Shown here: piece by piece, positions 1-13,290 of the stretch
Numbering within the stretch: the first letter of the stretch is position 1
Layout of the letters: the number at the start of each line of letters is the position of its first letter
DNA from: Onchocerca lupi
Taxonomy: Eukaryota > Nematoda > Chromadorea > Rhabditida > Onchocercidae
Assembly (NCBI GenBank): GCA_028564675.1
Contig: JAOVVO010000279.1
Span: 1-64,000 of the forward strand
Reading direction: 5' to 3'
DNA length: 64,000 nucleotides
Notes under the pieces: generated by a model
Told to the model about the DNA's origin: nothing
What the model saw: the letters and a program-made list of their open reading frames with translations, nothing else
The model's database searches: none
Program-made: the position numbers and the translations under genes

Positions 1-483
1 TTGTTTGGACTAAGAACCACCGAACAAGCATCATCCGGACAACCGCTGTCGGCCGTGCCAGCCGTATATGGACGATTTAAATCCTCAGCTTCACTTTCAT
101 CTAAAAAAGCTCGAAAAGTTTGATATGGTTGGAGTCCATTTATCAAAAACAATTGAGTATACTGCAGCAAATTGTCAATAACTAATGTCCGACCAAAATT
201 TTTGAATTTTTGAAATAGATCAATTTATCGACGAAGATTTCCTAAAATAAGCTTCTAAAACTTTTGAACTTACAAACAGGACTCTGATTATCGTTCGAAA
301 TATTTGACGAAATTGAACGCTGCTCTACAGAACTTTTTCGCATTGGGTAATGTATTTTTTCCTGCAATAAGCCAAACCAGTAGTTTAATGTGATAGATTT
401 AGTAAGAATTTAATCCAGACTTACCATCAATCGTCCTGAAATACCGCTGCGTTTCCTCAAAAAAGGTTTTGGCGAGACCATTA
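1..483 (-). CDS. 3' part of an unrecognised protein gene (partial)
   Basis: Three minus-strand exons join in phase: 483-425 (donor GTAAGT), 324-274 (donor GTAAGT) and 181 to beyond the window edge. The reading includes FFEETQRYFRTID in the first and FLDESEAEDLNRPY in the last. I do not recognise the family. The upstream acceptor at 484 follows a CT-rich tract, so more 5' exons or a trans-splice site could lie there. The plus strand of 1-115 and 280-350 is also open and protein-like, but it could not be chained further, so the minus model is preferred. Residues suggest an acidic, soluble segment; no function is proposed. Confidence 0.35.
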
Positions 484-955
484 CTGGGAGAGAGAGAGAC
501 CAGATTATCTTAAAGCAATACTGTATTTGAAACTGTTTTTATAAAAACAATTTCTCTTAAATTTTTAAAATAACGTAATGGATTACAATAGGGAAGCTTA
601 CAAAAAAATAACATTTAAAAAAAAATAATCATTCAAGAAGAGAATGCAGCACGCTATGAAAAATAAAAAAATATGCTGCTTTAGAATTATAGAATTATTC
701 AAATAACATGCTCACATTAATTAGAAGTAATTAAGAATGAAAACAAGAAATGTTACGGTAGAATAGAGAATGAAAATGATAGAAATCGTGATAATTATTC
801 TGAAAATATGCAACAATTTATGATAAGGGAAGTTTATACGGCATTAGCATGACCGTCGAGTAATATAAGCCTATTTCTCTCAGAGACAACAAAACCATCT
901 CCACCCCGTCATCAACCATTCTGTGCATATTTTATTTCTTCATGGAAGGTAGAGG
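484..955. other. intergenic, nothing recognised
   Basis: AT-rich sequence without a supportable exon or RNA gene. Confidence 0.4.
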
Positions 956-959
956 CCAG

Positions 960-2080
960 CCGCGCAAAACCATTCGGCCAAACAAATGGGATATATTACC
1001 CAAATGGATTGATATTGCTATAAAAAAGCGAAATAATGTGAATTGAACTTGAACTTGAACTCCTATTGCCGTCAAGCTGTGTGACTAGGATTGACTCGAA
1101 CTCCGAAGTCCTGACCGTTTAAATCTTCCGGTCTCCTCCTCCTCCAGCATGTTGCCTTATAATTGGTTGACCTCACTTTATTTATCAATGAATCAGAGCT
1201 TTTGGCGGTCGTAGTCAAAAAATTCAATCCGTTCAAATGCTTTTACTATTAGAGGTATGACAGGTACAGAAAAAAGCAAGTATATCCAGAAAAAGAAAAA
1301 CGCGCCTTTTCGAACTCTTTTGTATATTTTTTAAATACACGCGTTACGTTGGCTCAGCTTATTAAGTGGAAAATGTTGGAGAAAAAAATGTGATCGAACT
1401 TTAATTTGGACTGTAACTCTGGTTGGATTGGGGATTGTCTCGCTGTTGTGACTCGGTTAGGTCAGCAATAGATGCCCGAAAAGTCTGCATTGTGTGATGG
1501 AAACGAATCCTGTTAAGTAAATTTTAATGATTGACGAAAAAGTAATTTCTCGTAACAATTATTGGGTTATTCTTTCCTTCGTCGCCCGCATGAATACTGC
1601 TCAGTTGAATTGTCGGATTGTTACTACTGCTGTGTCGCTTTGAACTCCGAACTTTTGCTATTGCTATGTCGGTGTAATCCAAATCTTGTCCTCTTAAATA
1701 TTTTCGGAGCTTCTTCCCTTTACCTGATCTCCATCGTTTCGCCTCTGCTTCATTTTGTTTATTTGTGAATCGTAGCGCTTTGGTGGTAAACATGTTTATC
1801 CTTTTGGCGATACACATGTTATCTTTTTGGCGGCAAGCACATTTATCCTTTTGGCAGCAAGCACGTTTATCATCTCTTTAAAGCTGTGTCGTACTATTTG
1901 ATCTTTAGCACTGCTTGTTTACAATAATTGTTGTGGATTCAACTCGCTCACTTACTTTTACCTATCAGAGGTGTGACAGATGAAAAAAAGTAGGTATATC
2001 TATTTAGAAACACGCGCCGATTCGAATGCAACATTGTATCGAAATTTTAAAGCAATCGGTGAAGAACATACAATGTTGTG
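960..2080 (-). repeat. two adjacent copies of a dispersed repeat family
   Basis: Segments around 1076-1340 and 1520-2070 resemble one another: both contain an AGAGGT.TGACAG block, then a GTATATC block, then ACGCGCC followed by TTCGAA. Read in reverse complement they match 12.2-12.5 kb, 14.3-15.2 kb and 39.9-40.26 kb. The second copy carries a short minisatellite (1777-1871). One part matches the sequence flanking the decayed Helitron at 14.3 kb, which suggests the family is a non-autonomous Helitron derivative. Termini could not be defined by eye. Confidence 0.65.
1777..1871 (-). repeat. 24-bp minisatellite, four units
   Basis: Four consecutive 23-24 bp units (1777-1800, 1801-1823, 1824-1847, 1848-1871), each with the core TTTGGCGG and ending in TTTATC or TTATC. 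The same unit recurs in opposite orientation at 14932-15086 and as a single copy near 39880. Confidence 0.75.
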
Positions 2081-2560
2081 TCGAAAGAAACAACGAACAT
2101 TTATGTTTTTATTTGTATAGATTAATGGATTATCAAAAAAGAATAAACGAAGAGAAGCGAACCTCAACACTCAAATAGAAGTTTTGTTGGAGAAGGCTAA
2201 AAAATGAATGGAAAAATCATAACCATCTCTTACTATTTTGTTTCCTACTTTTTTTCTCACGTAGCCATCTATAAATTATACTCATATATTGTCATTTTAG
2301 TATTTTGATTTGGGCTAGTTTCGGTCGTATGTTTTTGATAATTGTTATTCAGTTACTTCAAATAAATATCAAAAAAACAATTTCATCAAGTTTGTTGCGC
2401 TAGTTCGAATGGCAGAACTAACTTTTATTCTAATACTCCAGCTGTAACTATTAAAAAACAGACTTTATTAATAACACTCCTGCCAACAACAGACTTATTC
2501 GAATCCAAGTTTTACCGATAATATGTTAGCTATTACCATAATCGTTGCAAATTTCAGTTT

Positions 2561-3849
2561 ATGAATTTGGATAAACCCGAATTCGTTCAGGAACAAATAG
2601 CGGATCGCTTTGTAACAGGCGAAAAAACACGGTCATTTAAACCAAACGAATTCCATTACCGATGTAATTATCTTTACAGAGCAGCAAGTCTACTCTGCTC
2701 ACGTGAGTTTCCCATAAGTTGAATTTCAAATGTAAGTTTCCAGAAATTTCTGAATATATAGGAACATTTCTTTTTTTAGAATCATCTGGCAACAGTGGGC
2801 TGGAAACGCTTAGCAAACTTTATCTTCGTGAAATGAAAGAATTGTGTTTGGTTGAAATGATACGATTAGAAAAGGATTTTGGTCGAACAATTTGTAAGCG
2901 CTGCAAGAATATTTTTGTTGCTCGTCTCAATGGAACTCAATCAATCATGATAAGGTAATCATTAACTTGAAGTTATAGTTAGTCAATCTGAGTTCCTCAC
3001 TTCTTGGACAAATTTGTAATTTAATGAATATTTTGTGATGAAAAATGTAGATTTTATTTTTAAATACAAAAAATTTACATGTAGATTTATAGATTTTAAA
3101 TACCAAATGGACCAGTATAAAAGACTATAATCTTGTCTCGTGAAAAATTCTGAAAAAAAAAATTAGAAAATTCTTGTGAAAGATGATAAAAAAAAAAAAA
3201 AAAAAAGGATTGCATAGTTCTTGTCACCTTTAATTTGAAATTCTCTTAGCTTCCAGATTCAATAAAAAGAAGCAAATGATAAGGACATGTCTCAGCTGTG
3301 GAGCTAAAAAGCATTTCTTAAGAAACAGTAGGTACCTCTCTCGAAATGAACGAAATCACAATCAAATAGAGATTGAAAAACGACAACAGGAAGTATCGGC
3401 TAAAGAAGTCCATCAGGTATTTCCTAACATTGATTGATGTATTTGAAATTTCTCTTTTTCTGTGAATTACTGCAGTTTATTTTTCGCTCAGCTTAGAAAT
3501 TAAAAAATATGGCAAATAGTTGTCTATAAGGCTCATTTTAGTTTTTCCATAATATTTTCAAACCTAATTTTTTTTCTCAAGTTTTGCAGTAGTGACTTTT
3601 TTAATTAACGATTTGAAATTTTTCATCAGTTTATATTATCTCTTGAGATTGTGCTTCTCATTTCAAAAAATTTTGAATCCGCAGTCAGTGGCAAAATACT
3701 TGAATCAATTTTTTACCAAACACACCATAATGAAAAATAGATCCAGGAGACATAGAATTTCGCAATTTTTCTGTGTCAGAAATGCTAAGTACTCATTTAA
3801 TGAAAATACTTTGAACAATAACAATGAATTTCAACTTTTTATGCATTAA
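2561..3849 (+). CDS. RPP21: RNase P/MRP protein subunit Rpp21/Rpr2 homologue
   Basis: Four exons: 2561-2702, 2780-2954, 3257-3416 and 3685-3849, giving 213 residues. The Rpp21/Rpr2 family binds RNase P and MRP RNA in the nucleus and supports 5' processing of pre-tRNA. Seen here: an N-terminal helix with YLYRAASLL, then a zinc-ribbon made of two cysteine pairs, CKRC (about residue 90) and CLSC (about 120), followed by HFLRNSRYLSRNE, which matches the family order. The C-terminal exon (SVAKYLNQFF onward) is basic and less conserved, so its extent is less certain. ATTTCAG lies just before the ATG, consistent with SL trans-splicing. The stop codon lies 7 nt from that of the convergent SKI8 gene. 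Confidence 0.85.
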
Positions 3850-3856
3850 GATGTTT

Positions 3857-6800
3857 TCATTCAGGCGATGCTTCGTCACTTATTCCTTCTAGATCTCTCC
3901 TCGCTCTTATTAGCAGTTCATCTTCTTCCTCACCATTTTTCTTGTTTTTTGAAGCTAAAAAATTAAAAGCTCTTATAGAACAATACATTTAGCAAAAAGG
4001 AAATAAAAATTAAGCATCAGTGTTTTATAAAAAACCTACTTGTTAATGTGGAATTCCCGCTCGCAGTCGTTACATTGTAGTCTATTTGTTGACTATCATC
4101 TCTTTGAAATTCCTAATAAATATTGAAATTTTTGTCAAGAATTATGCATAGTAGTGATTTGGTTAGAAGAAAAAAGTTAAGTAAAAGCGAAATTGCAAGC
4201 TGAATAAGTTTTTCTGTCATACACTTGTCATGGGAAGTCGAATATTTCGATGAACAAAAATGGACAAAAAATGTGATGTATGAATTACCTGATGAGTTCT
4301 CGAACCATATTACCGTAGATATTTCATTATGTCCAGAATAACTACCATATAGAAAAATGGATTCCGGATAAAATTCGTCATCAAGAGAACTTTCGCTATG
4401 TATATATATCTAACTGCTAATTTCAAGTACAGACTATAGAAATAAAAAAGGCATAACTTGTCACCTGACTGATTGTCCAGTTATCTTCAGCAAGTTCTGT
4501 TACAGATTTCTGATTATCCAAACGGTGTATACAAATTGCACGGTCTTCACCAACGCTAGCTATATATTTCCCGTTTACCGAAAACGAAAGATCTTTTACC
4601 TGAAATTGTATTCATAATTGCCGATTTTCTGAAATCTTTACTGAAAATTTGATCATCCTAAATATCAAATTAAGAAGTTTTTGAGGAAAATAATTAAATC
4701 ACGTAAACATTCGAAATGATGAATTTGGCAAGCTATTTACTTCTTTAACTGAAATGTTGCAATCTGAATCATGACTAAAGCATCATCATGGGAAGAAATT
4801 ATGGAAATGTTTTTTTTTCGTCAAATTAAAATTTGATTTCTTTTTGAAAACCTAGAAACTGAAACCACTGTAACAATCTTTTACCGAAAATTAAATATTT
4901 AAACTAGAATAGAGTACGATAACGCTACTCTAGATAGCTTCTAGAATGATATTTTACCAACAATTTATAATTTATTATAATCACCGCTTTGGAAAAGAAA
5001 ACTAGCTGTTTTTCGAAATTGCATAATTTCGATATGAACAAAGGATTCATATTATGCCAATAAATTAATGTTCAAAAATTAACCACTCCTTCATGGGCTC
5101 CTTGAAAAACATGAAGTGCACACTCTTGTGTGGTACTCCATAGAATCACACAACCATCGTTCGATGAACTTGCAAATCTGTAATTTTAAATTTTGACATA
5201 AATAGAATGCATTCAATAGATGGGCTACAAAAGTAAAAAAATTATGCAAAACGATAACTACATTTTTGGATCTTGAGAGTTATATCTGATAGCCGTAATA
5301 CAACTTCGATGACCACAGAAACTTTTAACCAGTTGTGCCTTGTCTATGTGACTGAAAACAATCTTTAATTAATAAGAAATGATTATCATAAATAACAGAC
5401 TATCTTCTCTTTCTTCACAAAAGGCAACTGGAATTTGAAGACAACTAAATGAAAATGAGGAAATCATCCAAGAATTTTTCAAATGTAAAATCTTACATTA
5501 TATAAAGTTTAACGATCTTGTCATCCGAGCCAGTCAACAAGTTGTCCGATGACGGAGAAAAACATGTTGCCCTTACTTTGATTGCATGTGCTGGAAATTG
5601 AAGATAATCTCAGAAAATGGAGGAAATTTTTTAATATCGTGAAAAGAAAAAAAGAAAAAATTAATTTTCTAATAATAAACCTTCAAAGAAAAATCGGATT
5701 TCAAGCTTTGGTGCATTAAGTATTGTGACAATCCCTTCATTATTAGCAACGGCAATCATTTTGTTGTCTGGACTCTGAAATACAAGGGAAAATACCAACT
5801 GAAAGGGCTTCACAACTCTAGCATTTAAATGAATCAACATGAGAAACTAAATAAAACATAAGTGAGAGAAATTACTGTATTATATATAAATCATGCAAGC
5901 CAAAAGTCAAAACATAAAGTTGATGTAAAAACAACAGTCATTTCTATATTATTCAGTTTTGCTGTTCTACATATATAAAACAGTTCAAAAGTGGGGTACA
6001 GCAAAACTGAAATAAATATGGTCATATTACACATCGTTTTAGTGCTTACTCCTCATTTTATGTCTTTTTTTTTCTATAATAACTTATTATTTGTTGCTAA
6101 TTTCACACTTATTTCAGATCAAGTAAATAATGTTAGACAAAAATAAATCCGATTGCCTTCTTTCATGAATTCAAAATTCTTATCGTCCTTATCGTAAACT
6201 TATCGTGCCTTCTTTTATGAATTCAAAATTCTTATCGTAAAAGCTTGAAAAGAGAGAATGTAGTGACCGATCGTTGGAAGTCGGTAATTATTAATTGAGA
6301 GCAATTACCGAAGCTGATCTTCTTATAGCTATCAAAGAAACTACCGAAGAATTTAGAGCTATTCATTCTATGGTCATTCACTATCTGAAGCGAACTGAAA
6401 AGATTAAAAAGCTTGATATGTGAATATCGCATAAACTGATGGATAATTTAAAAAAAGTTATTAAAATATCGTGCATTTTCTTCTTCTGTGAAACAACAAT
6501 AAACAATTTATTAATTGAGGGGTATAACGAAAAATGGATTCTATAAAACAATCAGGGGACCATTCACTAACTGGCAAAGAAAGAAACTATAAAATACTTT
6601 TTATAGCCAAATCTGCATCAAAAAAGGTAATAATCTTCGTTTGATAATTAACTGTTAAAGAATCATCATGAAATAATTATATCTGAGAGATAAATTCAGG
6701 AATCGATCATCAGATGTATTTTGATTAAAAAAAATTGAGCCTAGTTACTTGAAATATATGGTTTGAAATCAGTTATAAAAAATTTACTTCATTTTGCATC

Positions 6801-8117
6801 AATCTAACATAGCCGGAGGGGAAAAAATGGAAAATTACTAACATATGATAATGAAGAGACTTGTCGTGCACCAGGAAAATTGAGGTTATCATCAGTAGTG
6901 CCTTTTAAAGACAGTCGCGATAAAAATCCAGAAAAACTTACTGAAATATAGATAATTTTGTAAACACCTATATTTATGTAACTAAAAGAATGAAGCATTT
7001 TATACGTCTACAATGCGGTTTTCCCAATATTTTGGCGTGATCTTTCATTCTAAGCCATCAATTAACATTTTTGTCTTCTTTATTATGCTTTTAAACCAAT
7101 CATAAAGAAATAAATTAGTTGACATAGTGTGTACTCTGCGAAAAAAGGAGCAACTGCTATTATGTAAAATTCTGAAATTTCAAAAATTTTGATGGTTCAC
7201 CTGTAAGATAACAAGTTCGGCAGGGTGATATTCTGACGTACCATTGTTCCATGAATCCCATGTTAAAAATATCAGCGCTATATGTGAAGTCAGATAAAGA
7301 TAAATTAAATACATGCATTAAGGAATCGATACCAACAACCGCTATCACTAAAACAAATACTGGTGAAAACAATTATTCTAATCTGTACAGGACTCTGAAA
7401 TTAAGGAGGAAAATTATAAAACATAAAAACCATTTACAAAAGAAATGAAATCCAATTCTAGCTTAAAAATATTTTGAAAAAGAAGAATCCATACTTGCCC
7501 CATCAGGCGTAACATCGAAATCCTGCGCTCCGCTCCTCCATCCTTTAATTTCCAGTTTCTCTGTCAATGATCCTGGATCATTCTTATCCCTAAAATATTG
7601 AACTTTTCATTATTTTAAAAGTTATGCAAAGAAAATTATATTGCGGAGTACAATTACAATGACACTTCGATATTTCAACTAATATCAATTTTCAACAAGT
7701 ATAATACCAGAAAAAGATTGAAAATCTGAAAGGTTTGAAATGCTGATCAGTGCACTGCTAAGAACAATAGGAAAAAGAACTTACACAAGCCAAACTTTGA
7801 GAGAATCCTGTGCGCATGTTATTAAGTAATCTTCATGTGAATATGGATCTTGTACATAAGCTACACCGATGATTGCACGTCCATGAACTGCAAATAATAT
7901 TATTATCAGACAAAGAAAAATACTCGAAGACAGTTTCCTTTAAAGATGGCTACCTTTACAGAATAAGTGATGTTCTTAATAAATAATAATAAATGGTAAG
8001 TGATGAGGTGAGATTTTATATATAAATATTAAAAGGATAAGACGAACCTTTTGGAATTTTTTTAAGAGTCAAGAAGCATCCCGCCCTATCTGGTACTTCC
8101 TCGCTTAGGACTGTCAT
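3857..8117 (-). CDS. WDR61: SKI8/WDR61 WD40-repeat protein
   Basis: Twelve exons in phase: 8117-8048, 7887-7785, 7589-7495, 7347-7201, 6940-6843, 5774-5681, 5590-5497, 5351-5262, 5177-5084, 4599-4465, 4112-4040 and 3954-3857; 396 residues. SKI8 is a seven-bladed WD40 protein shared by the superkiller complex (cytoplasmic 3'-5' mRNA decay with the exosome) and, in animals, the PAF1 transcription complex. Blades are visible as DSLKVWLV, IDSLMHVFNL, a blade continuing across SLSYSPDNKMIAVAN, SDDKIVKLYI, SNDGCVILW and GEDRAICIH, and they follow the order of human WDR61. Human WDR61 is 305 residues; the extra length here is mostly a charged C-terminal tail (about 65 residues, ending in RRDLEGISDEASPE) after the last blade. 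Divergent from the Rpn8 gene (about 680 bp between starts). Confidence 0.85.
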
Positions 8118-8798
8118 CGACTCCCGAACAGCCTTCTTTACACATTCAAAGCACACCAGTGTTCATTTTTACATTGTCCGAACCGCTTTTCACTATATAC
8201 TGATTCGGCCAAATACATGCATATGTACCTTGCTATTTTTATTCTCTAGCAAGGTGGGAGTAGAACTTTTCCAGGCGAATTAGTACTTCAGTCAGTCTGA
8301 GCTGAATTATGAATTTAGGTTTTTGCATTTCAGATTATCTTCTTATACAAGAATTGCTGCACCAAAAAGACCATTTCCCTGCCATTATAACCATTTGTGC
8401 TCTCAATCTCAGCATCTGTTGCCACCTTCTTCTCTATAATTAACAACTTTATCATATTCATAGATGTTCCTCATAATCACCTTTTTGATTCTCAATACTG
8501 CTATTATTGCTATAGTGATTATTAGCTTCTGATTCTAAATAACACTTCAGTAACACTAATTGCTATTTCTTGAATTTTTTCTTATCTCTTCATTCATAGA
8601 ATTGTTACTCTGTTTAGTACTTTTACATGCTTATTAATTTTATGTGGTTGATCTCTGAAATCTTTTTTGGAATATTCTGTTTCTTTGATTGAAGTTCGCG
8701 AAACGTTTGATGTCGAATATTGGATGTAATTGTAGAGGAAGATATTCTCTTTTCAATTAATTTTTTTATTTTTCGAAATTTATTAATTCCATTCCACA

Positions 8799-11397
8799 AT
8801 GGCACCATATAAGGAAGATGAAGGAAAAGTGGATAGTGTAACGAAGATTGATGATATTGTCAAACCGCACTGCGCAAGCAATGTTCATCTTAATTTACAT
8901 GTCTCTAAGGTTTGTTATTTACGAAATTTCGGTCCATTGTTATCGTTATCAATCTTACTGAGAGTAGTCTATTGGGATTTGTCAGCAATCAAAGTCAAAT
9001 GGACAAATAGATTACCGGGACATTAATTTATCTTATAAATAGAGGAAGCAATATAGTGAGAAAAGTAAAAAATGCACTATTTGAAAGTATTGAATTACCA
9101 GCACAGAAATTATGCTAGCGTCATGGTAAGATTAAGAGACTACTCAAATTGATATGATGGAGAAATTGAGACCATTCAGGTTGTGGTTCATCCTTTAGTG
9201 TTGCTTTCTGTGGTTGATCATTTCAATCGCGTGAGTAAAACTCAAAATGTGAAACGTGTAGTTGGTGTTCTACTAGGGAGCATGAAATCAGATAGGACGC
9301 TCGATATTGCTAATAGCTTTGCTGGTAAACCTTTTCTTTTTTGTTGTTTTATATTTGCTTTGATTTTTTTTTTTTTTTACATTTCACATCTTATCATTGG
9401 AACATCTTTATCAGAGTTATTTCATTTTTAGTTCCTTTCGATGAGGATGAACGAGACAAGAAAACATGGTTCCTCGATATGGATTATCTGGAGAGCATGT
9501 ATGGCATGTTTCACAAAGTAAGCAGTTTTTCTTATCAGTAAATGAGCAATCCGTAAGACATGCCACTCAGTTAAATATTCGCTAGTGAACATGTTTAGGT
9601 CTTTATCCGTAATCTATGAAGCATTTTTTAGGTTGCTGCACGCGAAAGAATTGTTGGATGGTATCATACTGGTCCAAAACTTTGTCAGGTTAGCAGAATT
9701 TTGATCTGTTCATATGTGCTATATATCTATAAACTGTTATAGTTCTTGATTTCTCATGAGAGAGAAGGTGAAGAGTAGTGTAATAGTTGTGATTGTGAAT
9801 TTGCAATAATTGGGCATGGTTCGATTCCTTTCGTTGTGTCATCTTCGTTTGCAGAGTGTGATGATCATAACGGGTAGCACTGGGCTCTGAATAGGATGAG
9901 TGAGGAAACCCGGTCTGATTCTGCTCACATTTTTTCCAGAAGTTGAGTTTTCTGACTAAAATATTCTTCAATTCATATGTAGATATTTTCACGAACTTCT
10001 AGAACGACATTGTGATCAACGAACAGTTGAAACGCTTCACATGTAATCCTGTTCTTGTTGTCATACAGGCTGAACCAAAAGATTTAGGATTGCCAACGGA
10101 AGCTTATGTGGAGGTACAAGAAGTCCATGATGTATGTTAACTTTTTTTTGTAACTTGATCACTTATTAGAGTTTTTGTTATTCAATAAAAATGGTTATGC
10201 ACACTGATCTCTTAATATATATTTTTAAACCATTTTGTAAATTTTTTTTGTTGCAGTTCTTTTTTTATATTCAAACATTGTAGGATGGTACTCCACCAAT
10301 CAAAACCTTTGAGCATGTTCCAAGTGAAATTGGAGCTGAAGAAGCCGAAGAAGTTGGAGTTGAACATCTTTTGAGGTGATTTTTTTTCTTTAGTTTACGT
10401 TAAGAAATGGAATAGCTTTTTACCTGAATTTTCGACTTCCAGAGATATCAAAGATCAGACCGCAGGAACTCTTTCTCAAAGAATCACTGATCAACTGATG
10501 GGATTAAGGGGTCTACATGGGCAGTTGCTTGATTTGCAGTGTTATTTGCATGAGGTAGCCGAGGGTAAACTGCCAATCAATCATGCCGTTATCTATTATA
10601 TACAGGTATTTTTCTTTTCTCTGCAGTGAAGTTTAGTTTAGTGTGCCATTAGATCTTTTATTTGGTTTTCATCAGAACTCTATTTTTTGAGCAGGATCGA
10701 TTATTTTTCTAAATAAGACCGCTACTTTTGAATTATGAACATGTCACGGAAACGCTATCAGTTGTAGAGGAGATAGTTGCGATTGCCCTTAATTGATTCG
10801 GCAACAATCGGAAAAAGTTAAAAGGACTCAAATATAAATATTATCAAAAAAAAAAAAAAAAAAAAGGTCTTGACAAGGAAAACATAGGACGAGATAAGAA
10901 AGAAAGATTTTGTCAGAATATCTTCTTTTTTTTATCCTCATTATGTTAACTTTTTCAATATGAAATCCCCTTCGATCATGCATTTTTTGCTATATTGAGG
11001 AGGTACTGAATCTTTTACCCGATGTCACAGCGCCGCAGTTTGTTGAAGCACACAATGTGCAGATAAATGATCAATTGATGTGCGTTTATATGGGATCTCT
11101 GGTACGAACTGTTATTGCTCTGCATAATCTCATTGATAATAAGGTAATTCGTGAAGTTTTCATAAATCATAAAGAGCAGTTGCTAAAAAGCATGTTTTCA
11201 AACCATGTGAAGTACTGAATTCATTTAATAAATTTTTTTTTCAGCTTTCACTGCAAAAGAATGAAAGAGATAAAGAAAAAATTGAAGGAGTAGAGAAAAA
11301 AGGTGAGAGTAAAGAGGAAAAGAAAGAAAACAAAGAGGCGAAAGACTACAAGGAAGGTGATAAAGAAAAGGAAAAAGAGAAAGGTACTAAAAAGTGA
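8799..11397 (+). CDS. PSMD7: 26S proteasome regulatory subunit Rpn8/PSMD7
   Basis: Nine exons: 8799-8909, 9180-9324, 9432-9517, 9632-9688, 10003-10131, 10284-10375, 10443-10605, 11000-11143 and 11245-11397; 359 residues. Rpn8 is the catalytically inactive MPN-domain partner of the Rpn11 deubiquitinase in the proteasome lid. Near-identical family blocks are seen: [81 protein letters not shown] and LPINHAVIY. The Rpn11-type JAMM zinc ligands are absent, as expected for Rpn8. The C-terminus is a lysine/glutamate tail, as in animals. The N-terminus has about 30 more residues than the human protein before VVVHPL (exon 1), which may be lineage specific or a start-site choice. Confidence 0.95.
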
Positions 11398-12190
11398 TTT
11401 TTTTGATCTTTCTCGTTATTTTCATTGCTGATTTCATTTCTCATCTTTCATTTTATGGCACCTAAACTTTTCCGAATAAATCTGCAAAAAGGATGATTAT
11501 TTGACATGAGAAAGCAGAAGCAAATAAATGGAAAATCATGTCTGATAGGTCTTTCTAGGTCTTTTTTGAGCAAGTATTTTTCATTCAGTTTTGTGGTATT
11601 GTTTGGTACTCTCCCGAGAGAAGATATCCATTTACCAGTACAGATTATCACAACTGGTGTAATTATTGTTTGATACGAAGAGTGATAAATATTTCAAAAA
11701 GTCTAAATTTCATCTTTTCTTCATTACCAACTGATAAGAAGTAGCTCATAGTACTTTCCTTAATTTAATCTATTCATTTATACTTTATAGAAATAGCAAT
11801 TATTGATCTTAACATATTCTTGCATTTTGCTGAATATCATACCACTATATTCGTATGATAGTAAGTGTTATGATTTCACAGAAAACTAATAAATAATGAA
11901 GACATCACTTTCAATTCATGAGATTTATCTAATTACTTTTTTACGGAGTCAGATATTTTTTTAATGTCACAAGTTATTTGAATATTTAGCTTCTAAACAG
12001 GTTTGAAGGATTTGATATTGCAAATCCAGTAGTTTTTTACAATTATTTGCTCGAAAAACGATGATCTCGGAGTTTTATGCTATATTAGTAGCAGCTTGAT
12101 TGCTAGTTATTTTGTTGCTTCAGCGATCGATGAAGTAATCAGTGGTCATATTCATGACATAATCTACAAAATAAAAATGTAAATGTACCC
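11398..12190. other. intergenic, nothing recognised
   Basis: 3' flank of the Rpn8 gene; AT-rich. Open frames here are short and show no family motif. Confidence 0.4.
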
Positions 12191-12520
12191 TGTTACTATC
12201 CACATAACTTTACAAGTTCTACACCGATTGCTTTCAAATTTAGATAACCTTGTATTCGAATAGACATTCCTTTTTATACAGACATATATACTTTTTTTAC
12301 GTGTCACCTGTGACATTTAAAAGTAAGTGAGCGGACTGAATTTTTTGATTTTGCCTGCACCACGCGTTCATGAGCGGAAGAATTTATTCACCATGCCCAC
12401 TTTCTGCGTTCACCGCGGCTACTTTCTGCAACGTTTCAAGTTCTTCACCGATTGATTTGAAATTTTCATACAATGTTGCATTCGAATAGGCGCGTATTTT
12501 AAATAGATAAGGTGAGCAAT
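12190..12520 (+). repeat. dispersed repeat fragments
   Basis: Two partial copies (about 12215-12350 and 12425-12520) each start with a variant of TTC(T/C)ACACCGATTG and continue through CATTCGAATAG. They are the reverse complement of the repeat at 1940-2065 and abut the Helitron remnant. Confidence 0.6.
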
Positions 12521-12689
12521 TTAAGTTTTTTCTTTTGTTTTTTGCTTTGTGAAGAATGTCAACTTTATGATAATGAAGTGTTTCGTTCAGGCAATTTATG
12601 GATTATCTTCCTGATTTCCAATATTACGTCATACCTTGGATTGTCTCTTTGTCGTAAATGTTCGTTGTTCATTTTGACACAACGTTTCT

Positions 12690-13290
12690 AATCTGGCTTT
12701 ATGACGAAATCACTTCAAACGAAATCGATGATCTAATATGCGCTGAAATACCCGATGCCGACGTCGATAAGGATTTGCATGAAGTTGCGAAGAAAAATAT
12801 GATACATGGACTTTGCAGTACAGACAGTCATACATAAGTCTGTCGACACTGTTATGGAAGCAGATAAAGCGGTTAATTATCCAACGGAATTTTTGAATTC
12901 TCGCGATCTGCCAGGGATGCCACCACACGTGCTGCAATTGAAAATCGACGTGCCAATTATCATGTTGCGAAGTAACAACCAGCCAAAACTTTGCAACTAC
13001 ATGCGGCTTGCAATAAAAAGAAATTAATGAGCAACGCTGTAAAAGCAGCAGTCTTGATAAGACTTTTCAAAGGTGAAGATGTCCTCATTCCTCGTATTGC
13101 TATAATCCCGACAAATATACTATTTCAATTTAAGAGATTATAATCTCCAATTCGATTAGCGTATGCAATCATCATCAACAAAACTCAGGACTAATCTTTA
13201 GAATTGTGCGATTTAGATCTAGAGACGGATTGCTTCTCACATGGACAATTATTTGTTGCTATTCTGGAATCGGTAAACCATATAATCTCT
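12690..13290 (+). pseudogene. decayed Helitron RepHel helicase fragment
   Basis: Conceptual translation gives Helitron helicase motifs in the normal order but in shifting frames: AEIPDADVDKDLHEV and KKNMIHG (12740-12820, one frame), then NYPTEFLNSRDLPGMPPH with LQLKIDVPIIMLRSNN (12866-12985, another frame), then EDVLIPRIAIIPT and FQFKRL followed by a stop (13070-13140), then SHGQLFVAIL (13236-13270). These match the PIF1-like helicase domain of Helitrons, where the last block corresponds to motif VI. Frameshifts near 12840 and 13025 and in-frame stops show it is not functional. Walker A and B are not visible, so only the C-terminal half survives. Confidence 0.85.

Noticed and set aside
1524..1817. 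97-residue minus-strand ORF
   Set aside because: Falls wholly within the dispersed repeat and its minisatellite.
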